Part shown: one piece after another, positions 52,837-60,266 of the stretch | Layout: every line of letters begins with the position of its first letter | Numbering within the stretch: the stretch's first letter is position 1 | Assembly (NCBI GenBank): GCA_031272075.1 | Contig: JAISUK010000049.1 | Span: 1-64,000 of the forward strand | Direction: 5' to 3' | DNA from: Dysgonamonadaceae bacterium | GTDB taxonomy: Bacteria > Bacteroidota > Bacteroidia > Bacteroidales > Azobacteroidaceae | Length of the DNA: 64,000 nt | Program-made: the position numbers and the translations under genes | Notes under the pieces: generated by a model | What the model was told of the DNA's origin: nothing | Database searches by the model: none | What the model saw: the letters and a program-made list of their open reading frames with translations, nothing else

Positions 52837-55800
52837 TTAAAACGATGCGGACAATGAGAGCGATGTACTCCTGCGCGCCGGCCAGCCTCCCGTTTCCGGA
52901 TCATAGCCTCTCCATTCTTTGTCGAAAGCGATCAGGAAAGGGTTCGCCATGCTGAGCGAAGCCCTCAAGTCGGCCAGATGTATTCGTGCGAGCCATTTGG
53001 GTGGCACGGAATAGGTCAACGAAATCTGACGGCAGCGGATGAAATCACTGTCGGCTACCCGCAAATCCGATTTGTTATACATTTCATAAGGGCTTATGAA
53101 TGTATTAATCAGATTCGGCAAGTAAATGTACAAATTGTTGAGGTTGCCGTCGGGGATCGACGGGATATTGGTATATAGCTCGTCGCCGGGTTGTTTCCAG
53201 CGATTCATGATGATGCGCGGCACGTTTTGTTCGGGCGTATGCGCTCCCCTGATGTTGTAGAATGTCGGCAACCGTTTTTGCCCGCCCATCGAAATGGCGA
53301 ATTGCATGTTCAATGCCCAACGCTTGTAGCGCAGCTGGTTTTGCAGACCGCCGGAAAAGTCGGGTTGCAGTTTCCCGCTATAGACCAGATAATCCAGATC
53401 GTTTTCGGTGGGATCGATGTCCATGTATTTGAACAGCGGGCGTCCGTTTTCGGGATCCAGTTTGTCGTAGGCATACGACCAGAAAGAGGAATAGGCTTCG
53501 CCGTTGACGATGGCATTTCCCGTCAGGTAGTCGTCGAGCACATTGACGCGGTTATTGTTCTCCAGTGTATTGCGGGCGATACCGGTATTTACGGAGAATT
53601 GCCAGGTGAAGTCGCGGGTTTTTACAGGTATCAGGCTTACAACCAAGTCATAGCCTCTGTTAATCATTTTAGATCCCATCACAATGGCGTTGTTCATTCC
53701 GTTTTCGACCGGCACATCGCGCGAAGCCAGTACGTCGCTTGTTTTTCGGTAGAGGTTGAAAATGGCGTTGAGGCGATTGTCTAGGAATCCGAAATCGAGA
53801 CTCAGGTTCCATGAATTGGTTTTTTCCCAACCCAGGTCGGGATAGGGCAGCGACTTGATATTCAAGGTGTATTGTTTCACGAAAGAACTCAATCCGCCGT
53901 CGATAGCTATCAGATAAGGCGATACCGTTTCGACGGCATTTCCCTGATAACCGTAGGAGGCTGAAAGATCGAATGAACTGATCCAACCGGAATTGTCGAA
54001 GAAATGTTCGTTTCCAACGCGCCATTTCACGCCTGCCGACCAAGCAGGCTGAAACAGCTTGTTCTTGTCTTGGCCGAAGCGGTTTGAAGCATCCAGGCGG
54101 GCATTGAAGTTCAGCACATAACGTTCGTCATATCCGTAGATAGCCGAAAAATATTCGCTCACGTAATTGTTTTCCTGATTGACAATGCTCGAATTGGAGC
54201 GCATGGCTTCATGCAAAGACATAGCCGATGTGTTGGTCAGCATGGCCGGCTTTTCCGGTACCGGAGCGAAACTTTCTCCGCGGTAGCGCAGGTAGCCGTA
54301 GCGCAGCACGGTGCTGCCTTCCGTCAGTGTCGAGCGAATTTCCGATCCCAATTGTACAGTCAGTCGGTGAATGTCATTGATTTTGTTGTTGTATACCAGA
54401 CTGTTACGCAAAGTGAAAGAATTGTTCGATGCTCCTTCGATCGATACCAGACCGCCGTAAGGCAGACGGGAGGCCAGTTCCTGCGTGGAATTGGGCAACA
54501 CAGTTTCGTATTCGTATCCCCGAATTTGAGTGATGTAGTGCGAGAGTTCTGTCGCGTACGATTTGATTTGCGACGACGAGGTGGCGTAAGCATACACTCC
54601 CTGGTACTCCAGTTTGTCGCTCAGTTTCAAACGCAGGTCGATGGTAGCATCCAGGTTTTTGGTACTGTTGTTGTTGCCGGTGTTGTTGATTTCGTTCTGA
54701 ATATTATACAAATAGGTGTATTTGCTGCTGATGACGGTGCTTGTTTGTCCGGACTTTTCGTGGTAGAACAGATTGCCGTCGTCATCGTACATCGGGACGG
54801 TGCGCGCCGTATTGTAAGCGTAATTGAACGGATTAACCCCGTAAGCGAAGCCGGAGGTCTCGTTGATGCTTCCTTTCAATAATAGGTTGATTGTCAATCG
54901 ATCTCCTAATTTAATGGTGCTATTTGAAGTGGCGCTGTATGCCGAAGAATTGTTGCCGATGGCTTCCCCGTGTTGTTTGTTGATGCCGAAAGAGGTGCGG
55001 TTGGTGATGTTTTCGTTCCCCCCGCCGATGCTGATGTTGTGGTTTTGACTGAAATTGTTGCGGAACAGCAGATCGAACCAGTCGGTGTTTTGGGACTCCA
55101 TCTTGGCGTATTCGGCAGCAAAGGTGGCGTTGTCGATTTGTTTGCTTTCCAGTCGATACATCAGGCTGGCGTAACCGATGGGCAGTACGTCGGATGTATA
55201 TCTCGAACGTTCGCGGTAAATTTCGTGTGCATACTGCATCAGTTCTTGTGAATTCATCATGTCGTACATCCCGTAGACCGGCTTTTGCCCAATGGTGAAA
55301 GATCCGTTGTATGAAACCGACGTATGTCCCGGACGGGCTTTCTTGGTGGTGATGACAATGACGCCGTTGGCAGCTTTCGATCCGTAAATGGCGGTAGCGG
55401 AGGCGTCTTTCAGTACGGTGAGACTTTCTATATCGTTCGGGTTCAGCCAAGAGATGGCGTTGGAAGCGATCTCGCGCAGTTCGGTCAGGTCGCTTGCCAG
55501 CGAACCCATGTCGTTGGGTATCGGCAGTGGATCCAATTGTATAATTCCGTCCACAACCCAGACCGGTTCCTGGTTGCCGAGGATGGTGGAAGTGCCGCGA
55601 ATGCGGATTTTCGGTGTGGCGCCGACCTGTCCGGACGACATCAATACCGACATGCCTGGTACAACGCCCTGAAGCATGTAGTCGATGCTGGATTCGCCGG
55701 CCACTTTGATTTCGTCGACCTTCACGGTGGAGATTGCGCCGACATACGAGCCTTTGTCGATATTCATATAGCCGGTGATCACCACGTCTTCCAGCATTTC

Positions 55801-56346
55801 GACGTTTTCTTTAAGCGAGATTTTCATCTCTGTTGCCGCATTGATCTCCTGTTTGGTGAATCCGATAAACGAGAAAGACAGTATGGCATTGTCGGTGGTA
55901 TTCAGTGAAAAATTGCCGTCGCGGTCGGTGAATGTGCCGTTTTGTGTCCCCTTTTCGAGGACGGTGACGCCGTCGATTGGGTAGCCGCTGGAATCAATCA
56001 CTTTGCCGGTTGCCGTAATCTTTTTGGCCGGAGAAACAGGAGGTTGTACTTTTTTTACGATGATGTTCTTGTCTTTGATTTCGTAGCTCAATCCCTCCTG
56101 TCCTTGCAAAATCTGTTTCACTACCGCATCGATGGTGGCATTTTTTACAGATATCGAAATGCGATTTCTGGTGTTTACATCAATCGAAGAAAACACGAAC
56201 GAGTATCCGGAAGTTTTTTTCAATTGATCCATTGCTTCTTTAACGGTTACATTGCTCATATTTAGCGAGATATTCTGAGCAGACAACGATAAATAAGCGC
56301 AAAAAAATACTGTGGCTATCAAAATAGCCTTATTTATGTATCCCAT
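52837..56346 (-). CDS. SusC/RagA-family TonB-dependent transporter with STN domain (locus 3)
   Basis: 1169 residues. Signal peptide 1-23 (ATVFFCAYLSLSAQ), STN domain (VKEAMDQLKKTSGYSFVFSS), regulatory-like domain (KVIDSSGYPIDGVTVLEKG), plug with LEDVVITGYMNIDKGSYVGA, VWVVDGIIQLDPLPIPND and VLKDASATAIYGSKAANGVI, then the barrel to SLSLSASF. Inside the plug DPLPIPNDMGSLASDLTELR replaces the shorter loop of the other two transporters. Expected to signal to the FecR protein encoded 211 nt upstream. Forms the uptake complex with the SusD gene downstream. Confidence 0.93.
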   Translation of the reverse strand: MGYINKAILIATVFFCAYLSLSAQNISLNMSNVTVKEAMDQLKKTSGYSFVFSSIDVNTRNRISISVKNATIDAVVKQILQGQEGLSYEIKDKNIIVKKVQPPVSPAKKITATGKVIDSSGYPIDGVTVLEKGTQNGTFTDRDGNFSLNTTDNAILSFSFIGFTKQEINAATEMKISLKENVEMLEDVVITGYMNIDKGSYVGAISTVKVDEIKVAGESSIDYMLQGVVPGMSVLMSSGQVGATPKIRIRGTSTILGNQEPVWVVDGIIQLDPLPIPNDMGSLASDLTELREIASNAISWLNPNDIESLTVLKDASATAIYGSKAANGVIVITTKKARPGHTSVSYNGSFTIGQKPVYGMYDMMNSQELMQYAHEIYRERSRYTSDVLPIGYASLMYRLESKQIDNATFAAEYAKMESQNTDWFDLLFRNNFSQNHNISIGGGNENITNRTSFGINKQHGEAIGNNSSAYSATSNSTIKLGDRLTINLLLKGSINETSGFAYGVNPFNYAYNTARTVPMYDDDGNLFYHEKSGQTSTVISSKYTYLYNIQNEINNTGNNNSTKNLDATIDLRLKLSDKLEYQGVYAYATSSSQIKSYATELSHYITQIRGYEYETVLPNSTQELASRLPYGGLVSIEGASNNSFTLRNSLVYNNKINDIHRLTVQLGSEIRSTLTEGSTVLRYGYLRYRGESFAPVPEKPAMLTNTSAMSLHEAMRSNSSIVNQENNYVSEYFSAIYGYDERYVLNFNARLDASNRFGQDKNKLFQPAWSAGVKWRVGNEHFFDNSGWISSFDLSASYGYQGNAVETVSPYLIAIDGGLSSFVKQYTLNIKSLPYPDLGWEKTNSWNLSLDFGFLDNRLNAIFNLYRKTSDVLASRDVPVENGMNNAIVMGSKMINRGYDLVVSLIPVKTRDFTWQFSVNTGIARNTLENNNRVNVLDDYLTGNAIVNGEAYSSFWSYAYDKLDPENGRPLFKYMDIDPTENDLDYLVYSGKLQPDFSGGLQNQLRYKRWALNMQFAISMGGQKRLPTFYNIRGAHTPEQNVPRIIMNRWKQPGDELYTNIPSIPDGNLNNLYIYLPNLINTFISPYEMYNKSDLRVADSDFIRCRQISLTYSVPPKWLARIHLADLRASLSMANPFLIAFDKEWRGYDPETGGWPARRSTSLSLSASF

Positions 56347-56557
56347 AACTCATGAAGATTTTAAATGTGTAAGTAGATAAAAAATGATGGTTTAGTAATA
56401 ATTTATTGCATCGGCGTCATCATAAAGATCAAAATGTCATCATTGCGACAGTATGATTTTATAATAAGGGTGTGGCGTCCTGCATTATTTGCTTAATGTT
56501 AGCCAGAAAGTGTCTTTTTGTTCATAAGATTCAATTTTTAATATTCAACAAATGGGT

Positions 56558-57553
56558 TTAATACAATATATGGATTCCGTTTTCGTACCGATATTTCATT
56601 CTGTTGGTGGAGGCAATTGTGCCGAGCACTTCGTCGATGGTATTTTCCGACACTTTGAAACTGCCGTAAAACCGTTTCTGCTGCGAAGAGTCGGCGACGA
56701 CGATTTTTGCGTCGTAACAACGCATGAGTTCCTTGGCAATGTCAACCAGCAATTCTTCGTCGAAGAACAGTTCATCATTTGCCCAGACATTGGCGAACTC
56801 CGCATTGGTTTTTGTTTTTGTCATCTGTTTGGTGATCTTGTTCAGCACCAGCTTCTCATCGGCTTCCAGCAGAAATTCCGTCGCTCCGTGCTGTAAGGCG
56901 ACTGTTCCTTCCACCAGATCGACGATGACCTCTTCGTCTTCTGGGTAGTTCTTGAAATTGAATTTGGTTCCCAACACCTTCAGATCCACTTCTTTTGTTT
57001 GGATGACAAAAGGAATCTTTTTGTTTGTGACGACTTCAAAATAGCCTTCGCCTTCGAGCTTCAGTTTGCGGTCGTCGACGCCGAAGCGCTGTGAATAAAG
57101 CATTTTTGAACCTGCGTTCAGCCACACCAGGGTGCCGTCGGGCAGCGAGAGTTTGGTGCGGGCGCCTGTGGGGACTTCGATGGTCGTCTCCGCAAACGTC
57201 TGTTTTACCGTCTTTCGACCTTGCCAATAGGCCGTCGGCGGCAACACCAGGATCAGGATGATCGCGGCAACACGATAAAAGCGACTCCAGGTGAAGCGGG
57301 TGTTGTTTTTTTCTTTCATTGCTTGATTCACTCGTTGTTTGAACAATTCAAATGCTTTTTCTTTATCGAAAGTGACGGAATCGTCCGAAATGCCGGACGA
57401 AAACCAAATTTCAAATTGATTCCTTACATACTTGCGATTGGCTTCAGATTGGAGGCTCCATTGCTTCAACGCTTCCAATTCCGCTTGATCCAACCCTCCA
57501 GACAGGTATAAGGAGATCAATTCGTCGATATTTTTTTCTTCTGTTGTTTGCAT
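56558..57553 (-). CDS. FecR-family anti-sigma factor (locus 3)
   Basis: 331 residues. Cytoplasmic part about 1-85 with sigma-binding helices (NIDELISLYLSGGLDQAELE), one membrane helix at about 88-106 (VAAIILILVLPPTAYW), FecR domain (TEVPTGARTKLSLPDGTLVW-like region, LEGEGYFEVVTNKKIPFVIQ, DLKVLGTKFNFKNYPEDEEV) and DUF4974 C-terminal domain (LLVDIAKELMRCYDAKIVVA). The next gene downstream is susC after 211 nt, and upstream lie a small secreted protein and the sigma gene. The 211-nt gap has no gene and I saw no clear promoter in it. Confidence 0.9.
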   Translation of the reverse strand: MQTTEEKNIDELISLYLSGGLDQAELEALKQWSLQSEANRKYVRNQFEIWFSSGISDDSVTFDKEKAFELFKQRVNQAMKEKNNTRFTWSRFYRVAAIILILVLPPTAYWQGRKTVKQTFAETTIEVPTGARTKLSLPDGTLVWLNAGSKMLYSQRFGVDDRKLKLEGEGYFEVVTNKKIPFVIQTKEVDLKVLGTKFNFKNYPEDEEVIVDLVEGTVALQHGATEFLLEADEKLVLNKITKQMTKTKTNAEFANVWANDELFFDEELLVDIAKELMRCYDAKIVVADSSQQKRFYGSFKVSENTIDEVLGTIASTNRMKYRYENGIHILY

Positions 57554-57625
57554 GATATCAGACTCGATTTAATATAAGACAAAAAAAATCTTCTTTAGGG
57601 TAGTCGAAAATGAAACTTTTTTGCT

Positions 57626-58012
57626 TTAAGTAAAAATATTCGGTTTCATGTTGTAGTAGCTATCTCCTACTGAAACTACACACGGTTTAATATCTGAATT
57701 ATGTAATCCAATGGACTTTACTACCTCACCTACATGTGTGATAGGCAATTCCAGATCATCCAACACAGCTGATGCTTTTTTTCCATGATATTGCGATTCC
57801 CTGGTATAGAAATTATAATCCAGATATTGAACGGTATCGCCATTAAAATCTTTCCACGGTTTGTAGGGAAGATTTTCCTGAGCGAAGATGCCCGACAATG
57901 ATGTCAGGAAGGTGATGAGGGATAAAATTGCCGGGTTTTGAAAGCGACGCTTCGCAAGAACATTCGGGCGCAAAACGAGTAGGACGAGCGAGCAATAAAT
58001 CAATATTCTCAT
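57626..58012 (-). CDS. Small secreted hypothetical protein between sigma and FecR
   Basis: 128 residues, not recognised. A hydrophobic stretch ILSLITFLTSLSGIFAQ at about 29-45 is a probable signal peptide ending before QENLPYKPWKDFNGD; the first 28 residues (MRILIYCSLVLLVLRPNVLA) would then be an odd extra piece, so the true start may be internal and non-ATG. The mature part, about 83 residues, has DTVQYLDYNFYTRESQYHGK, KASAVLDDLELPITHVGEVV and a single Cys (IKPCVVSVGD), suggesting a small beta-rich domain. Position inside the sigma-FecR gap of locus 3 is unusual, since these genes are normally adjacent. It could be a leftover or a secreted regulator; there is no direct evidence for either. 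Confidence 0.5.
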   Translation of the reverse strand: MRILIYCSLVLLVLRPNVLAKRRFQNPAILSLITFLTSLSGIFAQENLPYKPWKDFNGDTVQYLDYNFYTRESQYHGKKASAVLDDLELPITHVGEVVKSIGLHNSDIKPCVVSVGDSYYNMKPNIFT

Positions 58013-58189
58013 ATCAAATCATTTTGATGTATATTATTAAGACAAAATAAATGATCGTTAGGGTAGTGGGGGACGCCATTTTTTCTGAATTGCGCAAAGC
58101 CGGTGCTTCAATTTTTGACAAAAATGGATGAATCGAATATTCCGGTTTTTTCTACCGATATGGATGCCCTAACGACCAAAAATCCCCTG

Positions 58190-58771
58190 TCAAATAAGGA
58201 GCAGAAGCACTTGGAGGTATTCCGAGAACTCGACGCGTAAGACCGATAAGGCATGCTTGATATGATATTTGACGGTGTTGACGGAAATGTTTAACTCTGC
58301 GGAGATTTCTTGGTAATTTTTTTGTTCAAAACGACTTTTGATGAATACGGCGCGACATTCTTCGGGGAGCGCTTCAATGCTTCGGGTCAACAAGTCCTCC
58401 AGCTCCTGCTCCAACAACGCACCCAGGGGATGTTCGTCGGTTACGAAGAACGAATCGGCGAAATTGCTATTTTCGGAATGTGGAAAAGCGGAAAAACAGT
58501 GCTCTTTTCGATGGGTTAAAGTATTCAATTCGTTCAGACAACGGTTGCGTACCGCACGCAGCAGGTAGGCGCGCAGGGAGTAAGCGATCTCTAAGTCTGC
58601 ACGGTGTTCCCACAGATAGAAAATCACATCGTTTACAATTTCTTCGGCGAGAAAGGCATCGTTCAGAATCAGGTTTGCAAAACGACAGAGTAATACATAG
58701 TGTCGGTCATAGATATGTTTGAAAGCTTTTTCGTCGCCGGCCTTCAACTTTTCAATGATGAGCTTCTCCAT
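58190..58771 (-). CDS. ECF RNA polymerase sigma factor (locus 3)
   Basis: About 193 residues from the ATG at 58771 (MEKLIIEKLKAGDEKAF); an ATG at 58783 adds four residues. Region 2: YDRHYVLLCRFANLILNDAF, LAEEIVNDVIFYLWEHRADL. Region 4: LPEECRAVFIKSRFEQKNYQ, EISAELNISVNTVKYHIKHA. It belongs to the sigma group paired with FecR and SusC and should drive locus 3 and perhaps itself. Separated from the FecR gene by a small secreted-protein gene. Its leader contains hairpin copy 5 and a TACCTTTG box 186 nt upstream, so it has a long 5' leader of about 165-180 nt. Confidence 0.9.
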   Translation of the reverse strand: MEKLIIEKLKAGDEKAFKHIYDRHYVLLCRFANLILNDAFLAEEIVNDVIFYLWEHRADLEIAYSLRAYLLRAVRNRCLNELNTLTHRKEHCFSAFPHSENSNFADSFFVTDEHPLGALLEQELEDLLTRSIEALPEECRAVFIKSRFEQKNYQEISAELNISVNTVKYHIKHALSVLRVEFSEYLQVLLLLI

Positions 58772-58868
58772 AATTACTTCCACTTGTTTCTATTTGCTTA
58801 TTCTGTAGCAGAAAACTGCGAGAGGCATTCCTCCATCTCTTCACCCGCTTATTTGTTCACGGCTCACC

Positions 58869-58935
58869 GGTCGTATGGAATTCGTATGTCATTATAGTCA
58901 TCAATTTGGATGTTTGAAAATCATGCTCGTTCCAT
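58869..58935 (-). repeat. 61-nt hairpin leader element, copy 5 (divergent)
   Basis: Core at 58875-58935, minus strand. Five differences from consensus. Core position 4 is G, giving a G-C pair with position 58 (ATGGAAC with the end CCAT), while positions 51 and 55 changed to A. The A/T tail with the start codon is absent; CGACC is followed by a G/C-rich stretch (CGGTGAGCCGTG). Lies 98 nt before the sigma start. Confidence 0.82.
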
Positions 58936-58956
58936 ACCTGTTTCCTGCATTTTTTA

Positions 58957-58964
58957 CAAAGGTA
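58957..58964 (-). promoter_or_regulatory. -7 box TACCTTTG upstream of hairpin copy 5
   Basis: Minus strand TACCTTTG, 21 nt before the hairpin core. Transcription would begin just upstream of the hairpin. The rest of the 312-nt gap 58784-59096 holds only copy 5 and the tRNA-Asn terminator. Confidence 0.5.
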
Positions 58965-59040
58965 ATGTTTTTTTTAATTTTATTTGTTTTTGAAAGGAAA
59001 ATGTGAGAAATCCGGCTGCACAAACCAACTATCTTAAAGC

Positions 59041-59075
59041 AAAAAACCTTCTGTATGCCGCGACATACAAAAGGT
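59041..59075 (-). terminator. Terminator of the tRNA-Asn transcript
   Basis: Minus strand stem ACCTTTTGTATG / CATACAGAAGGT around TCGCG, 21 nt after the tRNA, followed by TTTTTTGC. Confidence 0.8.
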
Positions 59076-59096
59076 AAATGATTGATTTTCAGTTTG

Positions 59097-59170
59097 CTCT
59101 CCCTCTTGGACTTGAACCAAGGACCCTCTGATTAACAGTCAGATGCTCTAACCGACTGAGCTAAGGAAGA
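59097..59170 (-). tRNA. tRNA-Asn (anticodon GTT)
   Basis: 74 nt. Acceptor TCTTCCT pairs with AGGGAGA (one T-G), D arm GCTCAGTCGGTTAGAGC, anticodon arm TCTGA-CTGTTAA-TCAGA with anticodon GTT, variable GGGTC, T arm CTTGG-TTCAAGT-CCAAG, discriminator G, no encoded CCA. Confidence 0.93.
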
Positions 59171-59199
59171 GTAATAAGGCATTTTTTAGAAATGCTGGG

Positions 59200-59207
59200 C
59201 AAAGGTA
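59200..59207 (-). promoter_or_regulatory. -7 box TACCTTTG for tRNA-Asn
   Basis: Minus strand TACCTTTG, 29 nt before the tRNA 5' end; same octamer as for tRNA-Lys. Confidence 0.55.
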
Positions 59208-59230
59208 ATGGCTTTTTTCCAAATATACAA

Positions 59231-59238
59231 TATCTTTG
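59231..59238 (+). promoter_or_regulatory. -7 box TATCTTTG for the PfkB kinase
   Basis: TATCTTTG, 18 nt before the ATG at 59257, giving a very short leader. A T-run at 59213-59218 may act as -33 element. Confidence 0.55.
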
Positions 59239-59256
59239 CAAAAAAATTTTTTGTAA

Positions 59257-60261
59257 ATGAAGAAAATCTTAGGAATAGGAAATGCATTGGAGGATGTATT
59301 GGTACAGTTGGAAAATGATGCGATATTGTCCGAATTGGGCATATCGAAAGGGAGTATGCAATTGATAGATGCGGATAAACGGGCGCAGATCTTCAACCGC
59401 ATCAGTGGAATGCAGTTGCAGTTTGCCAGTGGCGGTTCGGCTTCCAACACCTTGCTGGCCTTGGCCAAATTGGGGGTTGAGGCCGGATTTATTGGAAAAA
59501 TCGGGAACGACGAATATGCCGAACTCTATTTCAATGCCATCAAAGAGGCAGGTGTGACCCCTTATCTGTATAAAGAAGAAGCGCCTTCGGGAACAGCGAT
59601 TACCTTCATCTCGCCCGAAGGGGAACGTACTTTCGGAACTTACCTCGGCGCTGCTTCCAACTTAGTCGCCGACGAATTGCAGGAAGCATTGTTTCGTTCG
59701 CATGCCTATTTTTATATAGAAGGCTATTTGGTGCAAAATTATCAATTGATCGAAACTGCCGTGAAGATGGCGAAAGCGCAGGGGTGCCTGATTTCGCTCG
59801 ATTTGGCGAGTTATAATGTCGTGGAAGAGAATCGCGCGTTTTTGTTTCGCTTGATCGAGGAATACGTGGATATTGTGTTTGCAAATGAAGAAGAAGCCAA
59901 AGCATTGACGGGCAAAGATGCACGGAAATCCGTCCTGTTGCTGGCCTCCAAAGTGCAGATAGCGGTAGTGAAAATGGGATCACAAGGCTCATTGGTCATG
60001 CAGGGCGATACGCTGGTTCATGTCCCGGCCATCGAGGTGCGGATGGTAGATTCTACTGCCGCAGGCGATTTTTATGCTGCCGGATTTTTTTACGGATTGA
60101 TGCATCAACTGAATTTGGAACAATGCGGAAAGATAGGCACCATTTTGGCGTCAAATGTCATACAGGTCGTCGGCACCCGGCTTCCGGAATCGACTTGGAA
60201 ACGGATTCGTTCGGATGTGAAGGCTATTCAGCAGAACGAGGAGTATAAATTATTATTTTGA
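59257..60261 (+). CDS. PfkB/ribokinase-family sugar or nucleoside kinase
   Basis: Cytoplasmic kinase of 334 residues. Motif 1 near 57-72 (FASGGSASNTLLALAKLGVE), IGKIGNDEYAELYFNAIKEA, the anion-hole motif 2 VDSTAAGDFYAAGF at about 264-277 with catalytic Asp in AAGD, and GTYLGAASNLVADEL. Its closest look is the adenosine-kinase-like group that Bacteroidetes carry upstream of the S41 protease; a fructose-like or ribose substrate is equally possible, so no gene symbol is given. The DTxGAGD consensus is DSTAAGD here. Its stop overlaps no gene; the S41 gene starts 5 nt later, so the two are co-transcribed. Confidence 0.88.
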   Translation: MKKILGIGNALEDVLVQLENDAILSELGISKGSMQLIDADKRAQIFNRISGMQLQFASGGSASNTLLALAKLGVEAGFIGKIGNDEYAELYFNAIKEAGVTPYLYKEEAPSGTAITFISPEGERTFGTYLGAASNLVADELQEALFRSHAYFYIEGYLVQNYQLIETAVKMAKAQGCLISLDLASYNVVEENRAFLFRLIEEYVDIVFANEEEAKALTGKDARKSVLLLASKVQIAVVKMGSQGSLVMQGDTLVHVPAIEVRMVDSTAAGDFYAAGFFYGLMHQLNLEQCGKIGTILASNVIQVVGTRLPESTWKRIRSDVKAIQQNEEYKLLF

Positions 60262-60266
60262 ATCTT

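Noticed and set aside
56347-56557. Possible promoter or sigma-dependent site before susC of locus 3
   Set aside because: No TAnnTTTG box or repeated motif shared with the leaders of loci 1 and 2 was found, so none is reported.
12800-58935. Hairpin copies as a REP/RAYT system or MITE with known transposase
   Set aside because: No GTAG head, no transposase or RAYT gene in the window and no clear target-site duplications around the copies; mobility remains possible but is not shown.
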